Source: Umbelopsis ramanniana AG (Eukaryota > Mucoromycota > Umbelopsidomycetes > Umbelopsidales > Umbelopsidaceae). Taken from it: 64,000 nucleotides of DNA. The notes beneath the pieces were generated by a model. The model had not been told where the DNA came from. It saw only the letters and a program-made list of their open reading frames with translations, and made no database searches. Below are positions 37,272-48,645 of the stretch, piece after piece. The position numbers and the translations under genes were made by a program. Each line of letters begins with the position of its first letter. Position 1 is the first letter of the stretch. The stretch spans positions 124,001 through 188,000 of the forward strand of contig NW_026252129.1 in the NCBI RefSeq assembly GCF_025399195.1, in the 5' to 3' direction.

Positions 37272-38476
37272 TTATGGACTTTGCGGCGATTGCGGGCCAG
37301 CATTGCCAACTGTGTTGTTACGGTTTGGCCGTCTTGCCTGTGGATCTTCCAATGAGCTCTCCAGAAGCGACATTTGACGATCAATGACATCTGCCGTCTT
37401 TGAAACCATGCTCTCCACTGCTTGTAACGCTGACTGCTTGCGACTTTGAAAACTTATAAACATCCATAATTAGTTGATCAAATATTTTAACTGTGTTGCT
37501 TTCGTTCCGTTACTTTACCTGTCACTTTCCGTTACTGTCTTTAATCGAACCTGGACATTCTCCATGGCTCCCTTGCTAAGTGACATTGCTCTGTTTTTGG
37601 TTTGTTGGAAACTTTGGCATACACACAATCTGTTAGCAACTTGATTTTCATATCATAAATCCCGCTTGTGTTTCGACAACGTACTTTTCACTCTCCAAAG
37701 CTTTTTGTGTAGAACTAAATATAGAGAATACACTTTTGCTAAGGTTCTCGTATGCGGCCTTGGATGCTTGAGCTAGGTAATCCTCCTTCGGTGATGAGGT
37801 TCCTTTGGTGGGTGAGAGTGGCAAAGGGGATCCCGTTCGCTCCATCCTATCAGGCGACCGGGTTGGTGTCATCACTCGAGTCCATGTATCTTTCAGTAAC
37901 GTCAGCTCTTCCTCTTGAGCAGCAAGCTCCTCTTTAAGGGCTGATATCCGCGCCTCTTTCTGAGCAATGTATCGCATTAATTCATCTTTCTGTTCCGCCA
38001 GGTTAGTAGGTGGTTTTCTTGCTTGACTTTGACCTGTTTCACCCTGTATAAACATTTATATATCAGCTGGATACCATCTAATTAACGGTATGGCCGGGAA
38101 CGATAACTTTACCTCGTCACCGTCGGCGTTGGCGCCATCATCATACTCATCGCCCAAGATGTCTCTCAGTTCCTTTTCCAAATCGTGAGATGTGTAGTTT
38201 TTCTGACTGTTCACAGAAGCCTCATGGTCGCTGTCTTCATCGGCAAAAAAGTCGTTATGGTCCTGAGGATCAAGCATGTCTAAATTCCCGAGGTTGTGAG
38301 AGAAGTTGGAAACCTTGCCTCGTTTTGGCAACCAGCCAAATTTACCCTTTTCTGATGACTTTCTTGTCTACCGCACTGTCGTCACACAAAGTCTCTTCGC
38401 ACTTTGCGCGAAACGTGACCAACGTGAAGTCGACAATGTGATATCAACATACTTGCTTGTATGTGGCATGTATCAT
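37272..38476 (-). CDS. orphan coiled-coil protein
   Basis: Not recognised. 309 aa from five exons: 38476-38453, 38367-38113, 38043-37685, 37629-37519 and 37452-37272. The first exon (8 codons, MIHATYKQ) is inferred because the next exon has no in-frame ATG before an upstream stop; this start is the least certain part. The N-terminus is acidic (LDPQDHNDFFADEDSDHE and DILGDEYDDGANADGDE). A coiled coil follows (EQKDELMRYIAQKEARISAL and EELAAQEEELTLLK). Next are an SP/TP-rich linker with likely proline-directed phosphosites and a second helical half with repeated amphipathic segments. The layout resembles Golgi or vesicle coiled-coil adaptors, but no GRIP or other tag is seen. Confidence 0.7.
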
Positions 38477-38625
38477 ATGCAATTGAATCAATGGCTCAGA
38501 CACGACTGGTAAATGGAAAGCAAGAAATCGATGGCAACAAACCAGAACCATTTGTCTAGGCAAAGCATAGAAAACTCATATACAATTTATTTAATAGATG
38601 TTTTTAAAATACAAGCGACATTCAC

Positions 38626-41299
38626 TTATTTGACCCACTTGGCAGTGTTAGTAAGCTCGAATTCAACCTTTCCTCTAATGTCAGTGACAGAAGAGCCAAC
38701 AAGGGCTTCGAATGCACCTTGCTCGGCAACCCAAGTGTTCTGTTGGTCATCATAGAAACCAAGAGCATACTTGTCAAGGACAAGGTCAACGGTGACAGTC
38801 TGACCAGCAGGGACATTGACCTTCTTGAAGCTTCGGAGCTCCTTCAAAGGTCTATGGAGGGAAGAGACCTTGTCGTGCACGTACACTTGAACGACTTCCT
38901 TGCCATCGACTTGGCTAGTGTTGGTAACATCAACAGATACGGTGATAGTGCCATCAGCTTCGAGAGTGGGCTGGTTGACACGAACATTCTTGTATTCAAA
39001 GGTAGAGTATGAGAGACCGTGTCCGAAGGGGAAGAGGACGGGTGCCTTTCTGACATCATAATATTTATAGCCAATGTAGAGACCTTCACCATAGTGGACA
39101 TGTCCATTGTCACCAGGATAGTTGATGAATGCGGGGGTATCTTCAATTCTGATGGGGAAAGTTGTAGGAAGCTTGCCGGAGGGGTTGACCTTACCGAACA
39201 AAACATCGGCGATGGCGTTACCAGCTTCCTGACCCAAGTACCAGGCTTGAAGGATGCTAGGAACATCATCAACCCATGGCATGTTGATGGGAGTGCCGGA
39301 TTGGTTGACAAGGACAAGGTTCTTGTTAGCCTTTGCGACAGCAGAGATAAGCTCATCTTGCTTGCCAGCCAATTGCATAGTAGCTCTGTCTTCTCCTTCA
39401 GTTTCCCATTCACCGTTCAAACCAGCGACGATGATGACGGCATCAGCGGTCTTGGCAAGTTCAACAGCATCTTCAATGATGTTGGGGTTCATTTCCTCGA
39501 CAATACCGAAGCGAATAGCAGGAAGGTCACGGGGATGAGTGGAACGCTCAAACTCAATGACGATTTCAACAGCCTCACCAGCTTGCATCTGGAAGGTAGC
39601 GGTTCTCTCAGCTGAACCAGAATCGAAGAAAATACCAGGCTTATCTTGAGAAGTCCAGTTGTCAATGACTTCTTCTCCATTAATGAAGATTTTGCTGAGA
39701 CCGGAAGAGGCTAATCCAATGATGTGGTTTCCAGTAGTCTCAGGAGTATAAAGAGTGGTCAGGCGTGCAGAGAAATGCTTGCCGTCAATGCCTTCTGGCA
39801 GACCGTCAAACAACCAAATTCTAGATGAACGTTGGACAAATCTGGAGTGGAATTCGCTAAATCCAGAACCGACGAAGTATTCAAAAGCGACACCGTTTTC
39901 ACCATCCTTGGTCTTCATTTTGCCGTCCAAAACGGTGCACCACTTGTGAGTGTAGCATCCAAGGGCGTGAGCAAGTTCAACCTCAGTAGAGACAGCGTTC
40001 TTAATACCCTCGAAGGGAGAGATCGTGTAGTGAGTTCTGACACTTGCACTTCCACCGCCCATAACAATAGCTTGCTGAGCGTTGGGTCCAATGATGGCGA
40101 TCTTCTTCAGCTTGCTGGCATCCAAAGGAAGAACGTTGTTCTCGTTCTTGAGCAAAACAATAGACTCAGCGCCAGCTTCTCGGATGATCTGTCTATGTTC
40201 TTCCTTGTCAATGCCTTCTTCAGGCTTCTCTTCCGGATCCTCAAACTTTCCGGCCTTAACAGCCAATTCCAAAACCTTACGGGCACGTTCATTGATGGTC
40301 TCTTCTGTAACTTCGCCTGCCTTAACAGCAGCGACAAGCTTTTCACCACGGATTCTGGTGGGTCCGGGCATTTCTAAATCCAAACCGGCATTGGCAGTTC
40401 CGGCAACAGAGTGGGCTCCGAACCTATTTTCCATGTGTGCTACGTTTAGTAATTTCTTTGAGCATGATGCAATGTGTAAACAAAAACTTACCAGTCGGAC
40501 ATGACAAGGCCGTCATATTCCCATTCTCCTCTCAAGATCTCCTTGATAGTATGAGAGTTTTCACTGGCCATAACACCGTTAATCTGGTTATAGGAAGTCA
40601 TGATACAGCCGGGGTTAGCCTCACGAACTGCCTGTTGGAAAGGAGCGAGATACAATTCGCGAAGGGTTCTTTCATCAAGATCAGAGCTGATGGTAAAGCG
40701 CTCGAACTCTGTATCGTTAACAGCAAAGTGCTTGGCCGTAGCAAAGACACCCTCGCTTTGAACACCCTTGATGTAAGCAGAAGCCAAAGAACCAGTCAAG
40801 TAAGGATCCTCGGAATAGCACTCGAAGTTACGTCCTCCAATAGGGGTTCTGTGCAAGTTAATTGTAGGAGCTGCAAGTACAATGTATGAGTAACAAATCT
40901 CTAATTCACGTTCTGAAAGGAACGTGGGTCGACTTACCCAAAAGGACTTGAGCAGATTTTGACTTGAGATCATCGCCAAGGGCGGCGCCGACCTTTTGAA
41001 CAACTTCAGGATCGAAAGTAGCACCCAATGCGACACCAGCAGGGAAACAAGCAGCTGACTTGCCATCACTAAACTCACCGCCTCTAGCTCCATTGGGGCC
41101 GTCTGACACCTATGATGTATCGTGTCAGTAACGACACATATATTGAAAAGTGAAATATGTAAAAGCATTATATCTCTACCTTCACGGAAGGAATGTTCAG
41201 GCGTGGAATGGCAGCTGTACGCCAGGTATCAGCACCAGCAAGGAGGGAGACCTTCTCTTCCAAAGTGAGTTCAGCCAAAAGGTTATCAATATCGACCAT
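38626..41299 (-). CDS. GH3 beta-glucosidase with PA14 domain, intracellular
   Basis: Family 3 beta-glucosidase, 822 aa, like Kluyveromyces BglI. Four exons: 41299-41180, 41109-40938, 40870-40492 and 40423-38626. The N-terminal barrel has LTLEEKVSLLAGADTWRT, VSDGPNGARG, PTINLHRTPIGGRNFE and EGVFATAKHFAVNDTE. The nucleophile Asp is in GLVMSDWFG, rebuilt across an intron whose acceptor (AATAG before GTTCGG) is the only one keeping frame. The second alpha/beta domain follows, with a PA14 insert (SSRIWLFDGLPEGIDGKHF to AGEAVEIVIEFERS). A C-terminal fibronectin-III-like domain holds KEVVQVYVHD and LKELRSFKKV. No signal peptide, so cytosolic action on short glucosides is inferred. Confidence 0.95.
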
Positions 41300-41365
41300 T
41301 ATAAACGGGTTATGCTGAAGAATACCGCATCCATTGTGGACGGTACTTATACTGGAGTTGAATCG

Positions 41366-41377
41366 CCGCCAAGGCGG
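41366..41377. promoter_or_regulatory. CCGCC-AA-GGCGG inverted repeat upstream of GH3 gene
   Basis: Perfect 5-bp GC arms with a 2-bp spacer lie 67 bp before the beta-glucosidase ATG, in otherwise AT-rich DNA. Inverted CGG half-sites are typical of fungal zinc-cluster regulators; here the orientation is everted. Function is inference. Confidence 0.3.
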
Positions 41378-42894
41378 AAGCTCGCCTGACTCTAATTTTT
41401 TTTAGCTTTGGTGGAAATGTGATTGGTTATCTAATACAGACAGTGTGGGTAAGCACTCCCTCCCATTATTCACCCAACCTACCCTTCATTTTCCAGCCTC
41501 CGTATAACCCGAAGCTGAAAAGTAACTTGCTACAACGTTATCTACTTGCCAGTGATTGTTAGTCTGCTGATACGTGGATGGAACAAATGAAACCAAACAA
41601 TACTATTCTCTACACGTGAGCCCTCCTTGTGTATGGGAATTGGACTATATCACCTTTCAAGCGAGTTCCGCATGGGTACAGCGCACATTACCGATGGCTT
41701 GCTTCAGTATCGACCCCAAAACACAGGTCACTCTTGTACCACCGAATATCTCCTCCGTAAATCAATGGTAGGAATGTTACAAGGTTGCATGTCCTGACAA
41801 AGCTACTCACTTTGCGCTACACTTCCACAGATTTCCCTCCTGAAACGTGGAGCTTTGTAAATTTGGTTCTTCGTTGTATCATATAATCAATCATCAATCT
41901 GATGGGAAAATGCATATCTGACTTCAGATGAACTTAAACATTGCCGGTGCAGAGTCGCCGATTAATAAAGTTCACCGGTTCCAAATGCGATACTGGCTGG
42001 TTTTGAGCTGTAAAAGTGCGGGGAGAATTCGGTAGAACTCAAATGATTGCAGCTCTAGTATTATGTGAGATAACTTCGAATTTTCAAGTAGACGCGTACG
42101 AATACATGTAGAACCACAAGGACTATTTATATTTTTCACTGTGACTTAAATGACCCATATTTACTTGTAAAACATAACGAAAGGCAAAACCGAGATCCCG
42201 CACCCCGCATTTTGGGAGATTCTTGATGTAATGATATTTTGAAGCTGAGCTAGACTGCTGCTTGCAATGCCGAGCTGAAGGTAGAGAGAGCGCCATCAAT
42301 GTAGAATGCTCTATTCTAATAATTAGTAACTCACTTTTGCGCAGGCTAGTTAATTTACTCGCCGAGAAGTAGATTTGCATGCTGACATCGTAGGGAGTCA
42401 GATACGACGTATTCCGTGAAAGACAAGTAGTGTTCGCGATTACTTTGGTTTGGAAAGATCTCAAACTAATATTATAGACTTTGAGAGTCTAGAAAGAGAC
42501 AATGTTGGAAAACTAGGAACAAAGGCGGGTAACAAAAAAGATGGCAACTCAGCATCTCCCAATAAACTGATCTCCTCCACACGTGGAGGTATCAGGTGTG
42601 TTTTCGCTGGCTTTCAGGAAAAATTGTCCATATTTATCGAAAGAAGTGCCACTTAGCAATGCTTCATATGGCCTAACTATGAAGTGTCAAGCCGCCCATC
42701 TCCTTGCTTACTACTTCAATACTGCTCTCCTTCAATAACGTGGTTGCACTTCTCGTTTCATGGTGAATCAGCAGTATATCGCTGTAATATATAGTGGCTG
42801 TGAGAAGAAAGGGACGGTCCTATGTAAGACTGAAGAGTAAAACGGTATTGATATTGATACTAAATTTGGCAGATAATCAAACTTGAAGCGAAAA

Positions 42895-42925
42895 ATCGAT
42901 CAGTACGGTAATCGGTCAGTACGGT
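42895..42925. repeat. short tandem repeat, two 15-bp units
   Basis: ATCGATCAGTACGGT (42895-42909) is followed after one base by ATCGGTCAGTACGGT (42911-42925), one mismatch. It lies in the long non-coding gap upstream of the peptide transporter. Confidence 0.6.
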
Positions 42926-44697
42926 TTACTATATCTTCGGCTTATGCCGACACATTGAAACATAATTCCATACTGCTCACGACGTATTACTATCGTTAGT
43001 CAGTTCAAATGCAAGAAAGCTACTTCGCTTTCAAAATTCTTCTGGATAAAGTGATGTTATAGACGATAGTAGCAAATGACTCCGACTAGGGATTGTTTTA
43101 TCTTTTTTCAGATCACTAGTCATATACGATCTTTCTTTCGAACAAGCATCTCTGCCTATGTCAATTGGCGCTAAATGCTGACTGGTCGATAAAAAAATTC
43201 ATAAAATCATTTAAGGTGATCGAAGTTGGTGTAAGTCAGTGATCGTTTCCCGTGGATTCTGTCAAACGATACCGTTGCTTCGCTTTGTTCATCGAACTTA
43301 GCTAAATCATTACATCAAATATAATATCTCGCAACCCCAACAGTCTTTATATAGTCTTACATTTATTATTTAAAGTACAACAATATATGACAATGGCATG
43401 AATAGAAAGAGTATTAGACCGACACCCGGACGTCGGACTTATCCCTTCGAACAATGGGAAATGCTCGCGTTCTTTACGCTTTTTCCTGAGTTGAAATATG
43501 AGATTACCAAAGGCAATCGTGAGACATAGTTAGGAAGTTTTGAGAAATTTATAACACTAGCATGTATGTCTGTTACAGCTAAATACCTTAAGTATGTAAC
43601 TCATACCATTTTCAGAGTATATACAGTTCATAGCTTTAGACTGATGTAGCTTTCCAATATGGAAACCAGTAGGAGTTGATATACAGAAAATTGGCGGATA
43701 CAACAAAGGCAAAGACGCTATGTTGCGTTTGGCTGCATGATTTTATAAGTGACGGTCATTCCTCAGGAAGTGAGCTCGGTACCACAATAAGGAAGTAATC
43801 AATCGCGTTAGCTTGCTTTCTCCCACCAATCAGGGTAGGAATAATGTATACCTGGAATAGCACAGTCCTCTTTTACTCTTTACGATTTCAGCAGTTATAC
43901 TACAGCAGAGGCTTGCATACTTCAAAAATGCTGCATAAAGGCTCAAGTCCTCTCCTCATCCCCTTACTTGCAAAAATTGACTTGTGCGCAATGGTACTTC
44001 TTCAACACCATACCTTCAGCAAATTATCTCATTATGCATAATGCGCTAATATAGACATTTGAATGATCTAGTGTTATCTGAAATGGGTTTCTATATGAAA
44101 AACTCAATTTCGAATGATAAATGCCTTCCTATAACTATTTTCTTGTCAGCATGGTAATCCGTAATCGTTGCACTTGCCGACCCTGACAAATTATCTGCAA
44201 AGCAGGTAAGATGAGCTCCGATTTAGGATAGTTCAGGTTCCGCGATCGCACCATTCTTTTGCTTCGTGATGCAAAGCAATGGACCTTTTTTGGCAGAAAG
44301 ACTATACAAGCTTTGTTTAATGCTATCCAGTTCCTCAATTGGATGCGCGAAGGCAATAAAGTGAAGCTATGAGTACTTAGTTCCGATGACAGAGAAAAGT
44401 AACAATTTGGCAAAGTGAGACTCCACAAGGAGCCTACAACACTAGATAACAAAATGTGGTTTTCAAAAATATGGAACGTTACCGAGGTTCGGCATTGCCT
44501 GCTGATCGAAGATTGGTGGAAAACCCTCCAAGTTTGTCAAATTGTACTGCATGTGGTACATCAACCAGATTGCGACATTTGGATGGCAATTGATCAAGCC
44601 TATCAGTCGCCATATAAAATAGATAGATGTCCCAACTGATTACAAGGTGACCTCCAGCGAGAACAAACTGAACCTTCTGTTTTGCTACGATTAAAAA

Positions 44698-47600
44698 ATG
44701 AGTTCAGATACTGAAAAGCATGTTGACCATGTAATAGATGAGAAACAGGGTAACGCAGATCCGTTCGAGAAAGACGAAATTGTCAAAGAGGATGTGCTCG
44801 AATACGACTCCATTGATTACGAAAATGACCCAGAGTACAAAGACATCCCTATGGTGGTTCGAGAACTTGTAACATTTGAAGATGATCCTGAAACACCAAG
44901 CTTGACATTTAGGTAAAAGATGCTTGTTATACTTGCTCCAATAACATCGGGTAATAACATTCTTGTGTTGTCTAGATACTTTTTATTGAGCATCATTTTC
45001 GTTGGCCTTGGAGCATTTGTATCTCAATTATCTTGGTTTCGTACCACTTATGCCCCATATTCCGTCTTTTTTGTGCAAAGTAAGCGAATATGCGTTCCTC
45101 AACGTAAAATAGTGGAACGCGATATCTGACCTCGCTTTCACAGTCGTAACGCATTGGGCAGGAAAATGGCTGGCCAGGGTCCTGCCAAACAAAGTGGTCA
45201 ATCTGTATTTATTCAGCTTTAATTTGGTATGTTTATTTATTGGTCGACAGACACCTTTGCCTGGATAGTGACGTCTAATCCGCCAATATCTTAATAGAAT
45301 CCTGGTCCATTCTCAAGAAAGGAGCATGTCTTGATCACGTTGAGTGCAAGTGCAGGTGCAACATCCAATCTCGGCGAAATCATTGTATCTGTAAAAGAAC
45401 TATTCTATGACGAATATATGCACCCGGTGGCGGCAATTGGTAATGCGGACATAATATACTTGAGTCAATATTGGGATGTATTATTGACAAAGATCCCGCT
45501 CTTGATCGATAGCTTTCATGTGGGCTACCATTTGGACCGGATACTCTTATGCTGCTCTAGCTAGATCTTTCCTCATTTACGATCCCACCTTTGTTTGGCC
45601 TCAGGCTTTGATGCAAACCACTCTGTTCAATACTTTAAGATCAGAATCTGATGACAACGATTCCACTGCACGCAAACAGATGAAGGTCTTTTGGTTATGC
45701 TTGGTTGGAATCTTCTTCTGGCAATTCTTGCCCGAATATGGTTAGTCTTCGTATCTGATATGGACCCGTTTCCTGCGTGATAGAGTATTAATTTTCTCTT
45801 TTCTTATAACACAGCTTTCCCTCTGACCTCTAGCTTAGCAGTACTTTGCTGGTAAGTTTATGGAAAACTTACCCGATATATACAATGTATTTCTGTAGCG
45901 CTGACGACATGAATGCTGATGCAGGTTTGGTGGACATAATGAAGTTGTTGGTAAGTGATCTTACATATAAGAGGTTACTGGGAAGCTTCTCTAACAATCT
46001 TATAAACTTGGCTGCAGCGTTTGTCGGGTCTGGCCTCGGAGGCATGGGTGTTTTGAACTTCACTTTGGATTGGAGCAATATTACATCGTCAATTATGCTT
46101 TCTCCTTGGTGGACACAAGTAATTCAGTTTGTTGCCTTTGTCCTTAGTGTGTGGGTACTTGTCCCAATCGCCAAATTCAAGGGACTTTGTAAGTAAAGTC
46201 TTGTTATCTTTCCTGCATTCATCCATGAAAACTTTTTATTAATCAGACTTATCTGTAGGGGGAAGTGATCAGATTCCCCTCATGTCCAACAGGCTCTACT
46301 TGGCAAATGGTACAGCATATCCTTTCACCAAATTGATTACAGCCGATGCGCAGTTCAATGAAACTGCGTATGAGGAGTATGGCCCTGTATATATGTCTGC
46401 GTAAGTGAACCGGATGACTTGACGGATATAATCTACATTCATATTCTAACCATCCATTTTCAAGATACAACATGTGGACAATCTTCTTCGGATACGCATC
46501 CTACCTATCTGCTTTCGTATCCATCGCATTGTTTGCTGGTCCAAAATTAGTGTTGGTTGCGAAGACATTGATTAAGCAGGGAAAGAGAGAAAATACTGAC
46601 AAGTTAAACAAATTGATGGAGCCTTACAAGGACGTGCCTTTATGGTGGTACCTTGTCCTATTTCTTATCTGCTTCATCACAAACATGGTACTCATCTTTA
46701 CGGAGCAGCTTTACATTCCTTGGTGGTCTTTCATTGTTGCATTGGTAATCGGAGCAGCATCTGTGGTGGTAAGTTTTATATGTATTTATAGCACAGGTAG
46801 TACTTTGGTATTATTCTAACTTTATGATCACTATTGCAGCCTATGGGGTAAGTTGAGTATGGCGCAGACTCATACCTCCCACCGATGACTCACTTAACTC
46901 TTCCGTGACAGATATATATATGCTATTAGCAATTATCAAGTCGATATTGGAACATTCAACGGTACGCTGTGACACACGAGGAAGAGATAGAAAGTATTAG
47001 GCTCGTCATCTAATTTTTTCGTTTCGTTTGGAACAGAGCTCATTTATGGTTACATGCTTAATGCAAACGGAAATTCACGTCATCCCATCGGATCCTTGGT
47101 TTACCGAGTGTATGTACTACATGTCACTTTTATTATGATACGATGACGGGCTATTCATCTTTATTCTCGTAGTGTTGCTGGACAATGCTGGTATCGTGCG
47201 CAAACCATCTTGCAGGATATGAAAATCGGACACTACAATCATGTTGCCCCTCGTAAGTTTGTCTGATAGTGAATTGAGGGTTGTGCAGCGTTCGATGCTA
47301 ACCAAACTGGATAGGCGATGTCTTTTGGTCCCAGATCATTGGAAATGTTATTGGTGTGGTACGTATACATTGGTATCATGCACCATGTAATCTATGCTAA
47401 CTCCAAAGTCGCATTTCTTAGCCAATCAATTACGCAGTTATCAGATGGGTAATTGATACCAAGAGAGACTACCTGGACGGCACTAAGAAAGATCCTCTTA
47501 ACCAATGGACAGTAAGTTTGAGACATCATTTTTGCTATGTAGTTCATTATCTTCAACTTGCTTATATTCTTGCCATAGGGACAAAACCCCATCTCTTATA

Positions 47601-48174
47601 ATTCACAAGCTGTTCAATATGGTCTCGTGGGACCATCAAGATTGTTCGAATTATCTGCCTATACTCCATTACTGTATGGATTCCTACTAGGAGCCATAGC
47701 CCCTGTGTTGTTGTGGCTGCTGCATAAGAGATTTCCCAAAGCTCGGTTTGACCTTTGGAATACCACCATTTTCTTTTCAAGGTAAACCGACAAATCAATA
47801 GCAATGACATGTATGGCAAATTGATTTATCTGTAACACTGCCGTCTACAGCATGGGTAACTTCTACGGAAACGTTTCAACCGGTCCCCTTAGCTCGATTA
47901 TTGGAGGGTGAGTTCATCCTCACGTCGACTTGCTTCATAACCTGTGTATACTTACCTCCACCTTTCGACTAGCTTCGTATGCAACTTTTACTTTTTCCGG
48001 TATAGACATGCGCTGTGGAAGAAGTACAACTATCTTTGTGGGGCAGCTTTGGACGCTGGTTTCAACCTTAACATGCTGGCCATTTTCATCTTCTTTTCCG
48101 CTGCCAAAACGGTTGTAATGCCACCGTGGTGGGGCAATGACCCAGTTTCAGTCGAAAAATGCTACGCACTATGA
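44698..48174 (+). CDS. Oligopeptide transporter, OPT family
   Basis: Proton-coupled plasma-membrane importer of small peptides, about 758-783 aa with many membrane spans. Exons: 44698-44912, 44976-45079, 45144-45226, 45298-45439, 45513-45740, 45815-45851, 45899 (or 45974)-46188, 46259-46400, 46465-46768, 46840-46847 (8 nt), 46912-46961, 47037-47109, 47173-47252, 47315-47358, 47422-47511, 47579-47781, 47851-47907 and 47973-48174. The cytosolic N-terminus is acidic. Family blocks: NPGPFSRKEHVLITLSASAG, FMWATIWTGYSYAAL, MSNRLYLANGTAYPF, the long IPWWSFIVALVIG span, GYMLNANGNSRHPIGSLVYR and the C-terminal HALWKKYNYLCGAALDAGFN. The choice at exon 7 changes LCC-ADDMNAD to LCW-LLGSF; both keep frame. 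Confidence 0.93.
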
Positions 48175-48645
48175 TGATTTCCATTGTTATAGAATACGGA
48201 CAATATCCTTGACCAGGTTACTTTGGTTACTTTATTTATATCATTCATCAGCTCAAATCTACTCCTCCAATCGAGAAAGCATTCACCTGTTGAAATATAG
48301 TATTCAATACTTTCATGGACCGTTTAGGGTGATGCATGCATGTATTCATAGTGTGCCGGCTACTTCAATGCTCAACGAAGTTATATCATGTTTGCCAATA
48401 TAAAGAGGTCAGACCTTGTAATGTTTAAAAACATTGTATCCAGTAGCAGTTTGGTGAAAAGCAGTGTGTATTTTAGCTTGCACAAGCGCTGTGTACAATA
48501 TTTGTCATTTAAGTAGATAAAATAATTAATGTACAAGAAAGATGTAGAAAAGGTATACAAGTGGGATTTTCGTATCGTAGCTGGTACGTCAGAAACAATT
48601 GCGGGGAGAGATATGAAAAAATGGGGGCAGCTATGAAAAATCAAT
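48175..48645. other. intergenic between convergent genes
   Basis: 471 bp of AT-rich DNA shared by the 3' ends of the transporter and the glycosyltransferase-like gene. No gene seen. Confidence 0.5.

Larger units (their letters stand above)
41300..44697. other. long gene-empty divergent intergenic region
   Basis: 3.4 kb between the divergent GH3 and oligopeptide-transporter genes, the longest gap in the window. It is AT-rich with many stops in all frames. I find no exon, tRNA or transposon coding remnant. It holds an inverted repeat near the GH3 start and a short tandem repeat at 42895-42925. Confidence 0.5.

Noticed and set aside
38719-40504. Several open frames of 94-198 codons on the plus strand opposite the GH3 gene
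   Set aside because: They mirror the long coding exon on the other strand, lack domains and splice signals, and are the usual shadow of biased codon use.
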